NCBI RefSeq assembly: GCF_900496975.1
Contig: NZ_UFQC01000034.1
Location: forward strand, 1-64,000
Reading direction: 5' to 3'
Length of the DNA stretch: 64,000 bases
Source of the DNA: Achromobacter veterisilvae
GTDB taxonomy: Bacteria; Pseudomonadota; Gammaproteobacteria; Burkholderiales; Burkholderiaceae_B
In this document: piece after piece, positions 5,956-15,155 of the stretch
How positions within the stretch are numbered: position 1 is the first letter of the stretch
Layout: each line of letters begins with the position of its first letter
Notes under the pieces: model-generated
The model's input: the letters and a program-made list of their open reading frames with translations, nothing else
Databases searched by the model: none
What the model was told of the DNA's origin: nothing
Translations under genes and position numbers: made by a program

Positions 5956-6810
5956 TCAGTTGTAGCACTCCGGGTCGTCCAGGGTACAGGCGACGTAGTA
6001 ATTCCAGCCGAAGTAAACCCCTTTTTCCTGCTTGTTCGTGGCCGTTTTCTTATACGCGAATGGGGTCTGGAGTTTGGCGCTGGGGTCCATCATCGGCACA
6101 AATACGGACTCATACCTCCAGTCCGATTCCGGCTTATTGAAAGGGGGAATAAACGATACGTACGGGCTTATCAAGTCCGACAGAAGAGTCGGATCGGCTT
6201 CGATTTCCCGCACGGACGCGATCGTTCCGTCCTGGGTTCGGACGTGCTCGGCATTTTCCAATACGTCAGTATCGATGTAATGCCATTTTCCATCGGCGTA
6301 GCCTTCGGCGGCGACGTGCCCGTTCAACTGGATCAACCGGGCGCGCATGCCCATGGAAATCATTCCATCGACAAATACCCGTGCCGTTTGGCCGCAATGG
6401 ACTCCCCGGTTGACGAGCGCCCAGAGCGGGCTGTAGACGGCCTGGCCGCGGTTGTCCACTGGCGCCGTCATGGAATGGAAGAAAGCGTTCTGCAGGTAAC
6501 CGGCCCACAGTTCCAGGCGCTCGGTCTCGGTTTCCGCCGAAGCAGTCACTTTGGCCGTCAGCGCATTGAGCCATGCGCGTTGGTCGCATTTGGTTCTCAA
6601 TTCGGAACGCTGCACGACTACCTGATTGCTTTCGAGCCGGTCGGACAGTTTGACTGGCTGCATCAGCCATGGCGTGTCGACCGATGGACAGTATGCAAGC
6701 GGATCGGCTTTGCTGAGTTCAACCTCCCAACTGGGAGTAAGACGCCAACCGGTGATCAGAATAACGGCGAGGACGGCGAGGACTATAACGGCGGATGCTA
6801 TTTTCTTCAT
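5956..6810 (-). CDS. Membrane-anchored transglutaminase-like cysteine protein
   Basis: The product has 284 residues. An N-terminal membrane anchor spans about 5-21 and the rest should be periplasmic. A transglutaminase-core triad is visible: Cys139 in HCGQTA, His165 in NGHVAAE and Asp180 in WHYIDTD, with the GMRARLI strand in its usual place. Such proteins are cysteine hydrolases or transferases acting on peptides or glycans. Base composition is clearly less GC-rich than its neighbours and the gene stands alone, suggesting acquisition by transfer. The substrate is unknown. Confidence 0.7.
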   Translation of the reverse strand: MKKIASAVIVLAVLAVILITGWRLTPSWEVELSKADPLAYCPSVDTPWLMQPVKLSDRLESNQVVVQRSELRTKCDQRAWLNALTAKVTASAETETERLELWAGYLQNAFFHSMTAPVDNRGQAVYSPLWALVNRGVHCGQTARVFVDGMISMGMRARLIQLNGHVAAEGYADGKWHYIDTDVLENAEHVRTQDGTIASVREIEADPTLLSDLISPYVSFIPPFNKPESDWRYESVFVPMMDPSAKLQTPFAYKKTATNKQEKGVYFGWNYYVACTLDDPECYN

Positions 6811-6997
6811 TGCAACATTTTAGACACATCTGGCTTACTGCAAACGTAACGGGACGCTATTGATTTCCTTCAATCGTCTCTGCTTTTCCTGGTGTTTTTT
6901 TAAATAAGATTGATTGTCATTAATTGTTTGTTTGTTTGGGGCAGCCCCACACGCTTGCTATAAAGACAGCTACAGCTTTTTCGCAGGGGTAGGGCAA

Positions 6998-7261
6998 ATG
7001 TCGATTCAATCGTTGGGCCGCTTTGGCGCCGCGCTGTGCCTGGCCGCACTGGTTTCCGGATGTTCCTCGATCGGCCTGGGCAAGCCGGAGCGGCAGACTT
7101 CCAGCAGCGCTTCGAAGGTCAGCGCCGAGTGCCAGCTCAACCGCAGCAAATGCCTTTATGAAGGGGCCTACGAGTCCGGGGAGCGGGACTATGCCGAAGA
7201 GGAAGCGAAGCGCCTGAACCTGGCCGAGGTCGAGCGGCTTCGCCGCGGCGCCGGCCGCTAG
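6998..7261 (+). CDS. Small lipoprotein of unknown function
   Basis: The product has 87 residues. ATG 6998 is chosen over the frame start at 6914 because a purine-rich site (AGGGG..AGGG) precedes it and it begins a clean lipoprotein signal: SLGRFG, a hydrophobic stretch, then lipobox LVSGC with Cys22. The mature part has two Cys (ECQLNRSKC), which may form a disulfide, and a charged helical end. A terminator follows directly, so it is monocistronic. Confidence 0.75.
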   Translation: MSIQSLGRFGAALCLAALVSGCSSIGLGKPERQTSSSASKVSAECQLNRSKCLYEGAYESGERDYAEEEAKRLNLAEVERLRRGAGR

Positions 7262-7283
7262 GCGCGCCGTGCTTCCATCAAAA

Positions 7284-7314
7284 AGCCCGCTGCTTTCGCC
7301 AGCGGGCTCTTGCT
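7284..7314 (+). terminator. Rho-independent terminator after the lipoprotein gene
   Basis: A 9-bp stem AGCCCGCTG / CAGCGGGCT (7284-7292, 7300-7308) is followed by CTTGCTT. The T-tract is broken, but the preceding A-run makes it work in both directions. Confidence 0.75.
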
Positions 7315-7315
7315 T

Positions 7316-7567
7316 CTACCCTTCGTGCTTGTTTCGCTTCCTGCGCCGGTCGACTGCCCGGAGTATTTCCCCTGACTCGAGCCGGTATACGCCGTTACCC
7401 TCCCTGATCACGGCGCCGCCCGTGGAAAGGCGGCAGGTCAAGACAGCGAATGCGTCCACGTTCGGATCTGCCGTGGGTTGTTGAACGAGATGTCGCTCGA
7501 TTCGATACTGGACTCCCGCTGCGGAGACCGCGATCACATCCTCCAATCGTCTACACGATATCGACAT
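7316..7567 (-). CDS. Small uncharacterised protein, paralogue of the gene at 33821-34051
   Basis: The product has 83 residues from ATG 7567, preceded by a GGGAGG ribosome site 6 nt upstream; the longer frame to 7645 is not supported. Pattern: RLEDVIAV, a YRIERHLV strand, a cysteine-containing CRLSTGG turn, GNGVYRLESGEILRAV and a basic tail. The same order occurs in the 76-residue product at 33821-34051. It looks like a small beta-rich cytosolic protein. No family name is known to me. Confidence 0.6.
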   Translation of the reverse strand: MSISCRRLEDVIAVSAAGVQYRIERHLVQQPTADPNVDAFAVLTCRLSTGGAVIREGNGVYRLESGEILRAVDRRRKRNKHEG

Positions 7568-7693
7568 GATGAACCTCCCGTACTCGCGCCACGTTGAAAC
7601 CTGTGGCGCCGGGGTCATCGTCACAACTGGGTCTGGTGCTGTCAATGCCGCAATCCCGCATTAACAGCGGGTTTGCGGCGGGCTTCCCAGGGA

Positions 7694-7715
7694 GCCTCGT
7701 GCATACGCACGAGGC
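7694..7715. other. Perfect 9-bp hairpin downstream of the Bug gene
   Basis: GCCTCGTGC-ATAC-GCACGAGGC. It lies 51 nt past the stop of the minus-strand Bug gene and has no T-tract on either side, so it is at most a weak or processing-type 3' end. Confidence 0.4.
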
Positions 7716-7765
7716 GATGCATGCGTCTGGCCTACGGCGTTTTCACGCAAGATTAGGAGGGAGGC

Positions 7766-8734
7766 CTATTCGAGCTTCACGTTGGCGGCCTGGATGACCG
7801 AGCGCCACTTCTTATGGTCCGCCGCGATCGTCTGCGCGAACTGCGCGGGCGTCGTCGGCATGGCGGTGGCGCCCTGGGCCGCCAGGGCGTCCTGCACGTC
7901 TTTCAGCGCCAGGATATTGTTCAATTCCTTGTTCAGGGTCTGGATGATGGGTTGGGGCGTTTTGGCGGGCGCGAGCAGCCCGTACCAGACGCGCACGTCG
8001 AAGTCGGGGTATCCCAGTTCCGCGACGGTGGGCACGTCGGGCATGGCGGGGCTGCGCTTGAGCGACGTCACCGCCAGCGGCACGGCGCTGCCTGCCTTGA
8101 TCTGGGGAGCGGCCGACGGAATGGACGTGAAGATGACGGGCACCTGGCCGCCCAGCAGATCGGCCATCGCCGGACCCGAGCCCTTGTAGGGCACGTGGAC
8201 CAGCTTGATGCCGGCCTGCAGTTGCAGCAGTTCGGCGGCCAGATGGGTGATGGTGCCGGCTCCGGGGGAACCGTAGTTGATCGTGCCGGGCGCCTTCTTG
8301 GCGGCGTCGATGAGGTCTTTGAGCGATTTGTAGGGGCCGTTCTTGCCCGCGACGACGACCAGCGGGGCTTCGCCGACGATGCCGATGGGTTCGAAGTCCT
8401 TGATCGGGTCGTAGGACAGCTTGCCATAGAGCGACGGGGCCACCGCCAGGTTGTCGACCTGGCCCATGACGATCTCGTAGCCGTCCGGCTTGGCGCGGGC
8501 GGCGGTGCCGATGCCGATGGTGCCGCCGGCGCCCGGCCGGTTCTCCGCGACGACGTTCCACTTGACCGAGTCCGATAGCTTGGCGGCCACGGTGCGCGAC
8601 AGGAAGTCGGTGCCGCCGCCCGGCGTGAACGGCACGATGACGCGTATGGGTTGGTTGGGGTACGGGTCCGCGGCGGAGGCGGGGGCGCAGGCGGCAAGCG
8701 CGCAGGCCGAGAACATCAAGGCACGTAGCATCAT
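7766..8734 (-). CDS. Bug/TctC-family periplasmic substrate-binding receptor
   Basis: The product has about 322 residues. ATG 8734 is preferred because GGAGAC lies at the right distance; the ATG at 8749 contains that site. A signal peptide ends in PASA, then YPNQPIRVIVPFTPGGGTD, the ligand-binding signature of the tripartite tricarboxylate transporter receptors, and PDGYEIVMGQ, HVPYKGSGPA and DVPTVAELG blocks. No TctA/TctB genes are nearby, so it is an orphan receptor. It is the last gene of the catabolic operon, suggesting it binds that pathway's substrate, a carboxylate. Confidence 0.93.
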   Translation of the reverse strand: MMLRALMFSACALAACAPASAADPYPNQPIRVIVPFTPGGGTDFLSRTVAAKLSDSVKWNVVAENRPGAGGTIGIGTAARAKPDGYEIVMGQVDNLAVAPSLYGKLSYDPIKDFEPIGIVGEAPLVVVAGKNGPYKSLKDLIDAAKKAPGTINYGSPGAGTITHLAAELLQLQAGIKLVHVPYKGSGPAMADLLGGQVPVIFTSIPSAAPQIKAGSAVPLAVTSLKRSPAMPDVPTVAELGYPDFDVRVWYGLLAPAKTPQPIIQTLNKELNNILALKDVQDALAAQGATAMPTTPAQFAQTIAADHKKWRSVIQAANVKLE

Positions 8735-8862
8735 GGTTGTAGTCTCCATTATTTTGCGGGGCGCGTCCGGTCATGGTTGCCGGACGTCGTTGACTGCGGA
8801 CAGATTCTTGACGCGTACTGCTGATCGCGCGGCGGCGCCGGGGCCAGAGGCGGCGGGCGCCC

Positions 8863-10041
8863 CTAGACGGCGCCTTTCGCGCGCAACTCCTGTATCCGGG
8901 ATTCCGGCAGGCCCAGTTCCCGAAGCACGTCCTCGGTGTCCGCGCCCAGGGACGGCGCGGGCGCGCGGGCCAGGCAGGGCGATTCCGCGAACTTGATCGG
9001 AAACCCCAGCATGCGCACCTGCTGCCCATCGGGATGCGGGACGTCGATGGCCATTTCCTGGTCGGCCACCTGCGGATCGTCGAAGACGTCCCGCAGGTTC
9101 AGCACCTGTCCGCAGGGCACGCCGTACCGGTTGAGGCGTTCTATCCAATAGCGGCTGCTTTCCTGGCAGGTGCGGGCCTCGATGGCGGCCTTGATCGATT
9201 CGCGGTTCAGCATGCGGTCGGCATTGGCCTGGAAGTCCGGATGCGAGCGCAGGGACTGAAGTTCCAGCGCGTCCAGGAACTTCTCGTACATGGCGTCGTT
9301 GGACGGCGCGATCGCGACCTGGCCGTCCGCCGTTTCGAACAGCCCGTAGGGCGCGACGATGCCGTGGTCGTTGCCGGTGCGCGGCGGAAGCTCGCCGCTG
9401 GCGAAGTAGTTGGCCGCCTGGAAACTGAGCAGCCCTATCATGCTGGACATCAGGCTGACGCTGATGGAATCCCCGCGGCCGGTGCGTTCGCGGCGCAACA
9501 GCGCGGCCAGCACGCCCAGCGCGCCGTTCATCCCGGCGACCAGGTCGCTGATGGGCGGGCCCGCGCGCATGGGCGGATCGCTTTCGCCGCCGTTCAGGCT
9601 CATGAACCCGCTCATGGCCTGGGCGATGAAATCGAAAGCGGGCCGGTCGCGATACGGGCCGGACGTGCCGAATCCATTGATGCTGCAATGGATGATGTCC
9701 GGACGCAGCGCCTTCAGGGCGTCATCGCCGAACCCCATTTTGTCCATGATGCCGGGGCGGTAGTTCTCGATCACGACGTCGCATTTCGGTATCAGCCGGC
9801 GCAGGATGTCCTTGCCTTCCTGGCTGTACAGGTCCAGCGTGACCGATCTCTTGTTGCGGTTGTAGTTCGCGAAATACCAGCTCAAGCCGTTCTTGATCAC
9901 GCCCTGGTGGCGGACCGGGTCGCCTTCTCCAGGCGTTTCGATCTTGATGACTTCGGCGCCCATGTCGGCCAGGATGGAGGTGCAGTACGGTCCCGAGATG
10001 ATGCGGGTCAGGTCCAGGACGCGGATTCCGGAAAGGGGCAT
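8863..10041 (-). CDS. CaiB/BaiF family (class III) CoA-transferase
   Basis: The product has 392 residues, the usual length. The N-terminal LSGIRVLDLTRIISGPYC block and the active-site region RPAFDFIAQAMSG, with the Asp that carries the acyl anhydride, are plain, as is GDSISVSLM. Class III enzymes move CoA between carboxylic acids in the cytoplasm. Placed with an HMG-CoA-lyase-like gene and two dicarboxylate-type importers, it probably activates the imported acid. It follows dctM by 19 nt. Confidence 0.93.
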   Translation of the reverse strand: MPLSGIRVLDLTRIISGPYCTSILADMGAEVIKIETPGEGDPVRHQGVIKNGLSWYFANYNRNKRSVTLDLYSQEGKDILRRLIPKCDVVIENYRPGIMDKMGFGDDALKALRPDIIHCSINGFGTSGPYRDRPAFDFIAQAMSGFMSLNGGESDPPMRAGPPISDLVAGMNGALGVLAALLRRERTGRGDSISVSLMSSMIGLLSFQAANYFASGELPPRTGNDHGIVAPYGLFETADGQVAIAPSNDAMYEKFLDALELQSLRSHPDFQANADRMLNRESIKAAIEARTCQESSRYWIERLNRYGVPCGQVLNLRDVFDDPQVADQEMAIDVPHPDGQQVRMLGFPIKFAESPCLARAPAPSLGADTEDVLRELGLPESRIQELRAKGAV

Positions 10042-10060
10042 ATCGTTTGTCTGTGCAGTA

Positions 10061-11341
10061 TCAGCCGCCCAGGCCGGGCAGCCACAGGGTCAGGGGGGGA
10101 AAGGCGCAGATCAGCGCGAGCACGATCAGCGACCAGATGAAGAAAGGAATGATCTCGCGCACGATGGGGCCGATCGGGGTGCGGCCCACGGCGGAGGTCA
10201 CGAACAGCAGGATCCCGACCGGCGGCGTCAGCATGCCCGTCATCAGGTTCAGGATCAGGATCATGGCGTACTGGATGGGGTCCAGGCCCAGTTGCGCGCC
10301 GATCGGCAGCAGCGCCGGCAGGGTGATGATCATGGCCGGCAGCGGTTCCAGGATTTTTCCGACCAGGATGAGGAACACGTTCACCGTCAGCAGCACGACC
10401 CAGTGCTCCTCGGAAATGCTCAATATGCTCTTGGCGATGGTGGCCGCGATGCGCGATTCGCTGATCAGCCAACTGAACGGGCCGGCGGCGGCCAGGAGGA
10501 ACAGGACGACGGCCATGGTGCGCCCGGCCGCATAGAAGGCCGAGCCCAGTTCGCCCAGCTTCAGTTCGCGGTAGACGGCCAGGCCCACCAGCAGCGCATA
10601 GACGGCCACGAAGGCGGCGGCCTCGGTGTCGGTCAGGAGGCCGAAGCGTATGCCTACGATGATCAGCACGGGCATCAGCAGCGCCCAGATGGACGCGCGC
10701 GTCACTTTCGCCCGCTCGGGCCAACTGGCCCGCGGGCGCGACTTGTAGCCGTGGCGGCGCGCCTGCCAGGCGCAGATGGCCATGTAGCCGGCCAGCAGCA
10801 TGAAGCCGGGGATGATGCCGGCCAGGAACAGGCGGATGATGGACAGGTTGGCCAGCACCGCGTAGACGATCATCGGGATCGAGGGGGGCAGGATGGGGCC
10901 CAGCATGGCGCCGCAGGCGATGACCGCCTCGGGGTAGCCGCGGCGGTAGCCTTCGCTCTTCATCGAGGGGATCATCGCGGTGCCGATGGCGCTCGCGTCC
11001 GCCACGGCGGAGCCGCTGATGCCCGCCATGACGAGGTTGGTGGTCAGGGACACCTGCGACAGGCTGCCGCGCATATGGCCGACCATGGCCATGGACCAGT
11101 TGATGAGCCGCAGCGTGACGCCGCCCCGGTTCATCAGTTCGCCGGCCAGGATGAAGAGCGGGATCGCGACCAGGGCCGTCTCGTCGATGCCGCCCAGCAT
11201 CGACAGCGGCGCCTGCACGATGTCCACGCCGCCGCCGCCCTTGAACAGCATGCCGATCATGGCAGCGGTGATCATCGCGAAGCCGATGTCCAATCCCAAC
11301 AGGATCAGGACGATGAACAGGACCACCGAGAATAGGATCAT
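10061..11341 (-). CDS. TRAP transporter large permease (DctM type)
   Basis: The product has 426 residues, almost wholly hydrophobic with 12-13 membrane segments, and the DctM signature PLFILAGELMNRGGVTLRLINW near the start and SLTTNLVMAGISGSAVADASAIG about 50 residues on. It is the Na+-coupled transport subunit. Its start overlaps the small subunit's stop by 4 nt, giving equal translation. It works with the dctQ-like and dctP-like genes upstream to import an organic acid. Confidence 0.95.
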   Translation of the reverse strand: MILFSVVLFIVLILLGLDIGFAMITAAMIGMLFKGGGGVDIVQAPLSMLGGIDETALVAIPLFILAGELMNRGGVTLRLINWSMAMVGHMRGSLSQVSLTTNLVMAGISGSAVADASAIGTAMIPSMKSEGYRRGYPEAVIACGAMLGPILPPSIPMIVYAVLANLSIIRLFLAGIIPGFMLLAGYMAICAWQARRHGYKSRPRASWPERAKVTRASIWALLMPVLIIVGIRFGLLTDTEAAAFVAVYALLVGLAVYRELKLGELGSAFYAAGRTMAVVLFLLAAAGPFSWLISESRIAATIAKSILSISEEHWVVLLTVNVFLILVGKILEPLPAMIITLPALLPIGAQLGLDPIQYAMILILNLMTGMLTPPVGILLFVTSAVGRTPIGPIVREIIPFFIWSLIVLALICAFPPLTLWLPGLGG

Positions 11342-11931
11342 GGGTGCGTCCCCGGCATATCGTTCTCTTCTTCGCCGCGCGCGAAGGCGTCGCGCGGAAC
11401 CGGCGCGTTCGGGATCAGCAGGCGCAAGGCCAGGAACAGCGTGAAGAACGCCATGCCCGCGGTCAGCGCGGCATAGCTCACGGCGTAGGTGAAGGGCGTG
11501 CCGACGATGTCCTGAAAGTGCCCCACCTCGACCACGTCCAGGCCCTTGTAGAAGAGGGTCGCGGCCAGCGCCAGCAGGATGGCGTCGAACAGTCGGTCGC
11601 GAACGCGCCGCGCGCGCTCCGGCAAATGGCTGTCGATGAGGTCTATCACCACGTTGCGGCGTTCACGCAAGGCCATCGCCGCGCCCAGGAAGGCGCACCA
11701 CAGCATGCCGATGCGCGCGATCTGGTCCCAGGCGTCGAACTGCGTCTTCAGCAGGTAGCGGTCCAGTACCTGCGCGAAGCAGAAGACCAGCACCACGGCC
11801 AGCGTGAGCGCGACGCCCAGCCGGCCTATCCAGCAGACGATGCGGTCGGCGCGTAGGACCCGCGCGCGCCAGGGCGATCCCTCGGGCGCCTGCGCTGCGG
11901 TCCTGGCCGTGGCCGGCATAGGGGCGCTCAT
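11338..11931 (-). CDS. TRAP transporter small permease (DctQ type)
   Basis: The product has 197 residues with four membrane segments. The DctQ-characteristic FCAFLGAAMALRERRNVVIDL stretch appears here as MLWCAFLGAAMALRE, followed by RNVVIDLID. DctQ forms a complex with DctM. It starts 3 nt after the binding-protein gene and overlaps dctM, so the three form one translational unit. Confidence 0.92.
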   Translation of the reverse strand: MSAPMPATARTAAQAPEGSPWRARVLRADRIVCWIGRLGVALTLAVVLVFCFAQVLDRYLLKTQFDAWDQIARIGMLWCAFLGAAMALRERRNVVIDLIDSHLPERARRVRDRLFDAILLALAATLFYKGLDVVEVGHFQDIVGTPFTYAVSYAALTAGMAFFTLFLALRLLIPNAPVPRDAFARGEEENDMPGTHP

Positions 11932-11934
11932 GGC

Positions 11935-12957
11935 CTACTCTTGCATCTTCTGGATGCGTTCCACCATGCCCGCGGGCCAGTCCTTGCCCTCGTACTGCTG
12001 GTAGACGGTGGAGAGGGCCGCCCTGAACGCGGCCTTGTCGGGCTGCGTATAGGTCACGCCGGCATCCTTCAGGAGCTTGACCGCGTTGTCGTCCAGTTCC
12101 TTGTCCAGCCGGGTGGCGACCTTGCCCCCGGCCTTGGCCGCGTCGACCAGCGCCTGGCGCTGTTTGTCGTCCAGCCCCTGCCAGACGCGTTCGGAGATGA
12201 ACCAGCCCGTCAGTTCGTACGCATGATCGGTGGCGGCCCAGAACTTGGCCTCTTCGTGGAAGCGCAACGGTATGGACAGGTCGAATCCGTTGTCCTGGCC
12301 GTCTATCATGCCGCGGCCCAGCGCCGTGTAGATTTCGGTCATGCCCAAGGGCACCACCTGCGCGCCCAGCTTCTCGAACGTGCTTTTCAGGATGGGAATG
12401 GAGGGAACGCGCAGCTTCAGTCCCTTGACGTCCTCGGGCTTGTTGATCGGGCGCGACACGGTCTGCAGCGCGCGGGGAGAGCGGATGCCGAACGCCGCGA
12501 ACACGCGCACGCCGGACTTCTTGGCCACGTCGTCGAAGATCTTGGCGAACTCATCGCTGTTGATGATGCGCTCGGCCTCCTCGCCGCTCTTGAACAGATA
12601 GGGCGCATACAGGATGTTCAGGGGCTGCGCGCCGCGCAGGAACACGACGGAGCCCAGGCCGAAGTAGCCCATGTCCAGCGTGCCCAGTTGCATGGAGGAC
12701 AGGATCTTGCTGATGTCGCCCAGTTGCCCGTCCGTGTAGACGTGGACCTGCAGATCGTTGCCGGACTGCTTCGCGGCCTCGTCGGCGAAGGCGCGCATGG
12801 CGTGGTCCCATGGGCTGTTGGAGGCGGCGATGGTCGCGATCTTCATCTCGCGCGCCTGCGCGTCCCGGGCGGGCAGGAACGTGCCCGCGGCGACGGCCGA
12901 CAGCGCCAGCATGACGGCCGCGCCACGGGCCAGAAACGGCGATAGCTTCCTGTTCAT
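11935..12957 (-). CDS. TRAP transporter substrate-binding protein (DctP type)
   Basis: The product has 340 residues from ATG 12957, which follows a GGGGGAG site; the frame open to 13650 is antisense noise. A signal peptide ends RDAQA. The family pattern includes SNSPWDHAMRAFADEA, DGQLGD, the Arg-containing KGLKLRVPSIPI that clamps the ligand carboxylate, and GQDNGFD in place of the common GQENP. It captures the acid in the periplasm for DctQM. It is the first transport gene after the SMP-30 enzyme. Confidence 0.95.
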   Translation of the reverse strand: MNRKLSPFLARGAAVMLALSAVAAGTFLPARDAQAREMKIATIAASNSPWDHAMRAFADEAAKQSGNDLQVHVYTDGQLGDISKILSSMQLGTLDMGYFGLGSVVFLRGAQPLNILYAPYLFKSGEEAERIINSDEFAKIFDDVAKKSGVRVFAAFGIRSPRALQTVSRPINKPEDVKGLKLRVPSIPILKSTFEKLGAQVVPLGMTEIYTALGRGMIDGQDNGFDLSIPLRFHEEAKFWAATDHAYELTGWFISERVWQGLDDKQRQALVDAAKAGGKVATRLDKELDDNAVKLLKDAGVTYTQPDKAAFRAALSTVYQQYEGKDWPAGMVERIQKMQE

Positions 12958-13049
12958 GATGTCTCCCCCGGAATGTTGTCCTGTCCGGTTATGTGGATCC
13001 GCCGTTCTTTTTTGTGGACGGCGGATGGTGCGGCCGAGGCGGCCGCGGG

Positions 13050-14021
13050 CTACCAGTTCCAGTGCACGGGCTTGAGGCCGGCCACGGGCGAATCGAACAC
13101 GGCAAGGCTGGTTCCGTTGATGCAGCCCATGAAGGCCGTCTTGCGGTCGTGCCCGCCGAACGCGATGCTGGTGATGTTCTGCAGCTTCTTGCTGTGGTTG
13201 TCGTAGACCATCGGGCGGCTCAGCCGGTTGGCCAGGTATTCGGCTTCCAGCCTGTCGATGTGGGCGGGGTCGCCGTCTTCGAGCACCAGTTGCTGGTCGC
13301 CCTGGGGGCTGACGCGTATCACCCGGTTGGATACCACGCTGATCACCCATATGTGGCCCGCTTCGTCGACCGCCATGCCGTCGGGATAGGTGCCCTTGCC
13401 GAATTCGGTGATCACCGTCCGCTCGCCGAGATCGCCGTTCGGGGCTACGCGGAAGCGCAGCAGCCGCCGGCCGAAGGTTTCGTTGACGTACAGGTAAGTG
13501 CCGGTGGGATCCATGCGGCATTCGTTGGTCCAGTGCACGTCCTGCGCCACGATGCGCGTGCCGCGGCCATCGTGCACGGCGATGAAGCCGTCGGCGATGT
13601 CGCGGCGGAACTGGTGGTCGCCCTTGCGCACCGTGCTCACGCAGATCCACAGCCTTTCACGGTCGTCCAGCCAGACGAAGTTGACGCCGGGCAGCGCGAC
13701 GCCGTCGATCTCCATGATGTGGGGGGCGGCCGAGCCGTCGCGCTGCACGCGCCAGACGCCGCCGTCGTCGGCCAGGTTCGCGATGGCGAACGAACCGTCG
13801 CGCAGCAGCGCGAAGCCGTTGGGGATCAGGCCGGCCTGGGCGCCGATCAGGCGGGCGCTGCCGCCGGGCTGGATGTGGCGGATGCCGCCGGCCTTGTCCG
13901 ATACGTACAGGTCGCCGGCCGCGGTGCTCAGCACGCATTCCGGCCGGTTCAGGTTGACGCCGGCTTCGCGCACTGCGCTCAGGGGAAGCCGCGCGATTTC
14001 AGGATTCGGAGGGTTGTCCAT
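13050..14021 (-). CDS. SMP-30/gluconolactonase/LRE family protein
   Basis: The product has 323 residues from ATG 14021 behind a GAGGAGG site. A six-bladed propeller pattern is evident (PECVLSTAAGDLYVSD, TNECRMDPTGTYLYVNET, PDGMAVDEAGHIWV). In SMP-30 enzymes the Glu, Asn and Asp of these blocks hold a divalent metal and open lactone rings; E in PECV, N in WTNECR and D in YPDGM fit. The start lies 11 nt from the lyase stop. It likely opens a lactone form of the operon's substrate; that is inference. Confidence 0.88.
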   Translation of the reverse strand: MDNPPNPEIARLPLSAVREAGVNLNRPECVLSTAAGDLYVSDKAGGIRHIQPGGSARLIGAQAGLIPNGFALLRDGSFAIANLADDGGVWRVQRDGSAAPHIMEIDGVALPGVNFVWLDDRERLWICVSTVRKGDHQFRRDIADGFIAVHDGRGTRIVAQDVHWTNECRMDPTGTYLYVNETFGRRLLRFRVAPNGDLGERTVITEFGKGTYPDGMAVDEAGHIWVISVVSNRVIRVSPQGDQQLVLEDGDPAHIDRLEAEYLANRLSRPMVYDNHSKKLQNITSIAFGGHDRKTAFMGCINGTSLAVFDSPVAGLKPVHWNW

Positions 14022-14031
14022 TCGGGCCTCC

Positions 14032-14970
14032 TCAACCGACCGCGCCGACGGCGCCGCCATAGTCGTGCAGATGCAGCCGCGGGCCGGCCTTCATCAACTG
14101 GCCCGGCAGGTTCCGGCCGATCACTTGCTCCAGCCGCTGCGCCACCTTGATCAGCGCGCGCAGGTCGATGCCGCTGTCCACGCCCATTTCATCGAGCAGA
14201 TAGACGAGGTCCTCGGTGCAGATGTTGCCCGTGGCGCCCGGCGCGAACGGACAGCCGCCCAGGCCCGCCAGGGATGACTCGTAGGACGTGACGCCCGCGC
14301 GCAGGCCCTCGACCACGTTCACCAGGCCGATGCCGCGCGTGTTGTGGAAGTGCAGCGATATCTTTACGTCGGGATGGTCGGCCCGCAGCGCCTCGACCGT
14401 GCGGCGCACCAGCCGGGGCGTGGCCATGCCGGTGGTGTCGCCCAGCGTGACCGCGTCGAAGCCCAGGCGCGCGAAGTGGGCGAAGATGGTCCTGATGCGC
14501 TCCAGGTCCACGTCGCCCTCGAACGGGCAGCCGAAGGCGACGGCGATGGCGCCCTTGCGCTTTATCGGGTGGTCCTTCAACCGTTCCGCGATTTCCTCGA
14601 TATCGCGCAGCGACTGCTCGACGGGGCGGTTCAGGTTCTTGGTGTTGTGGCTTTCGGTGGCGGACAGGAAGACGACGATTTCGTCCGCCTTCGACCGCAG
14701 CGCATTGTCGACGCCCTTGCGGTTCGGCGCCAGCGCGCCCAGCACCACGCCGGGGCGCTTGCGCACTTTCTCCAGGACTTCCTCGGCGTCGCGCATCTGC
14801 GGCACCGCGCGCGGCGAGACGAAGGAAGTCGCTTCGAAGTGCCTGACGCCCGCGTCGATCAGTGCGTTCAGTATCTCGGCTTTGGTGTCGGTGGGCACGA
14901 ATTCGGACTCGATCTGCAGTCCGTCGCGCATGCCGACTTCCACGATTTCAACCCGGTCTGGAAGGCTCAC
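14032..14970 (-). CDS. HMG-CoA-lyase-like enzyme (hydroxymethylglutaryl-CoA lyase family)
   Basis: The product has 312 residues from GTG 14970, chosen because AGGAGA precedes it and the family's VEIVEVGMRDGLQ start follows; an ATG-started frame to 15159 adds a non-homologous leader. Motifs: RDGLQ with catalytic Arg/Asp, the metal-binding HFHNTRG, and the GLGGCPFAPGATGN loop with the catalytic Cys of true HMG-CoA lyases. It would cleave HMG-CoA, or a close analogue such as citramalyl-CoA, into acetyl-CoA and a ketoacid. It is the first enzyme gene after the LysR regulator. Confidence 0.92.
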   Translation of the reverse strand: MSLPDRVEIVEVGMRDGLQIESEFVPTDTKAEILNALIDAGVRHFEATSFVSPRAVPQMRDAEEVLEKVRKRPGVVLGALAPNRKGVDNALRSKADEIVVFLSATESHNTKNLNRPVEQSLRDIEEIAERLKDHPIKRKGAIAVAFGCPFEGDVDLERIRTIFAHFARLGFDAVTLGDTTGMATPRLVRRTVEALRADHPDVKISLHFHNTRGIGLVNVVEGLRAGVTSYESSLAGLGGCPFAPGATGNICTEDLVYLLDEMGVDSGIDLRALIKVAQRLEQVIGRNLPGQLMKAGPRLHLHDYGGAVGAVG

Positions 14971-15155
14971 GGCGCTTGTCTCCTGGTGCCCGGTTCCTGC
15001 GCCCGCAAGGGCTTGCGCGGCGGTGTCCGGGACGGCGTTGTCGGTCACTATCTTCAGCGATCGGTCCAGGCGGGACAATTCGCGAATCTTCGGCGGGGTA
15101 TCGCGAAATGCGATGCCTCGGGCCGCGGGCGGCGGCGTCGGGAAAACCCCCGCGG

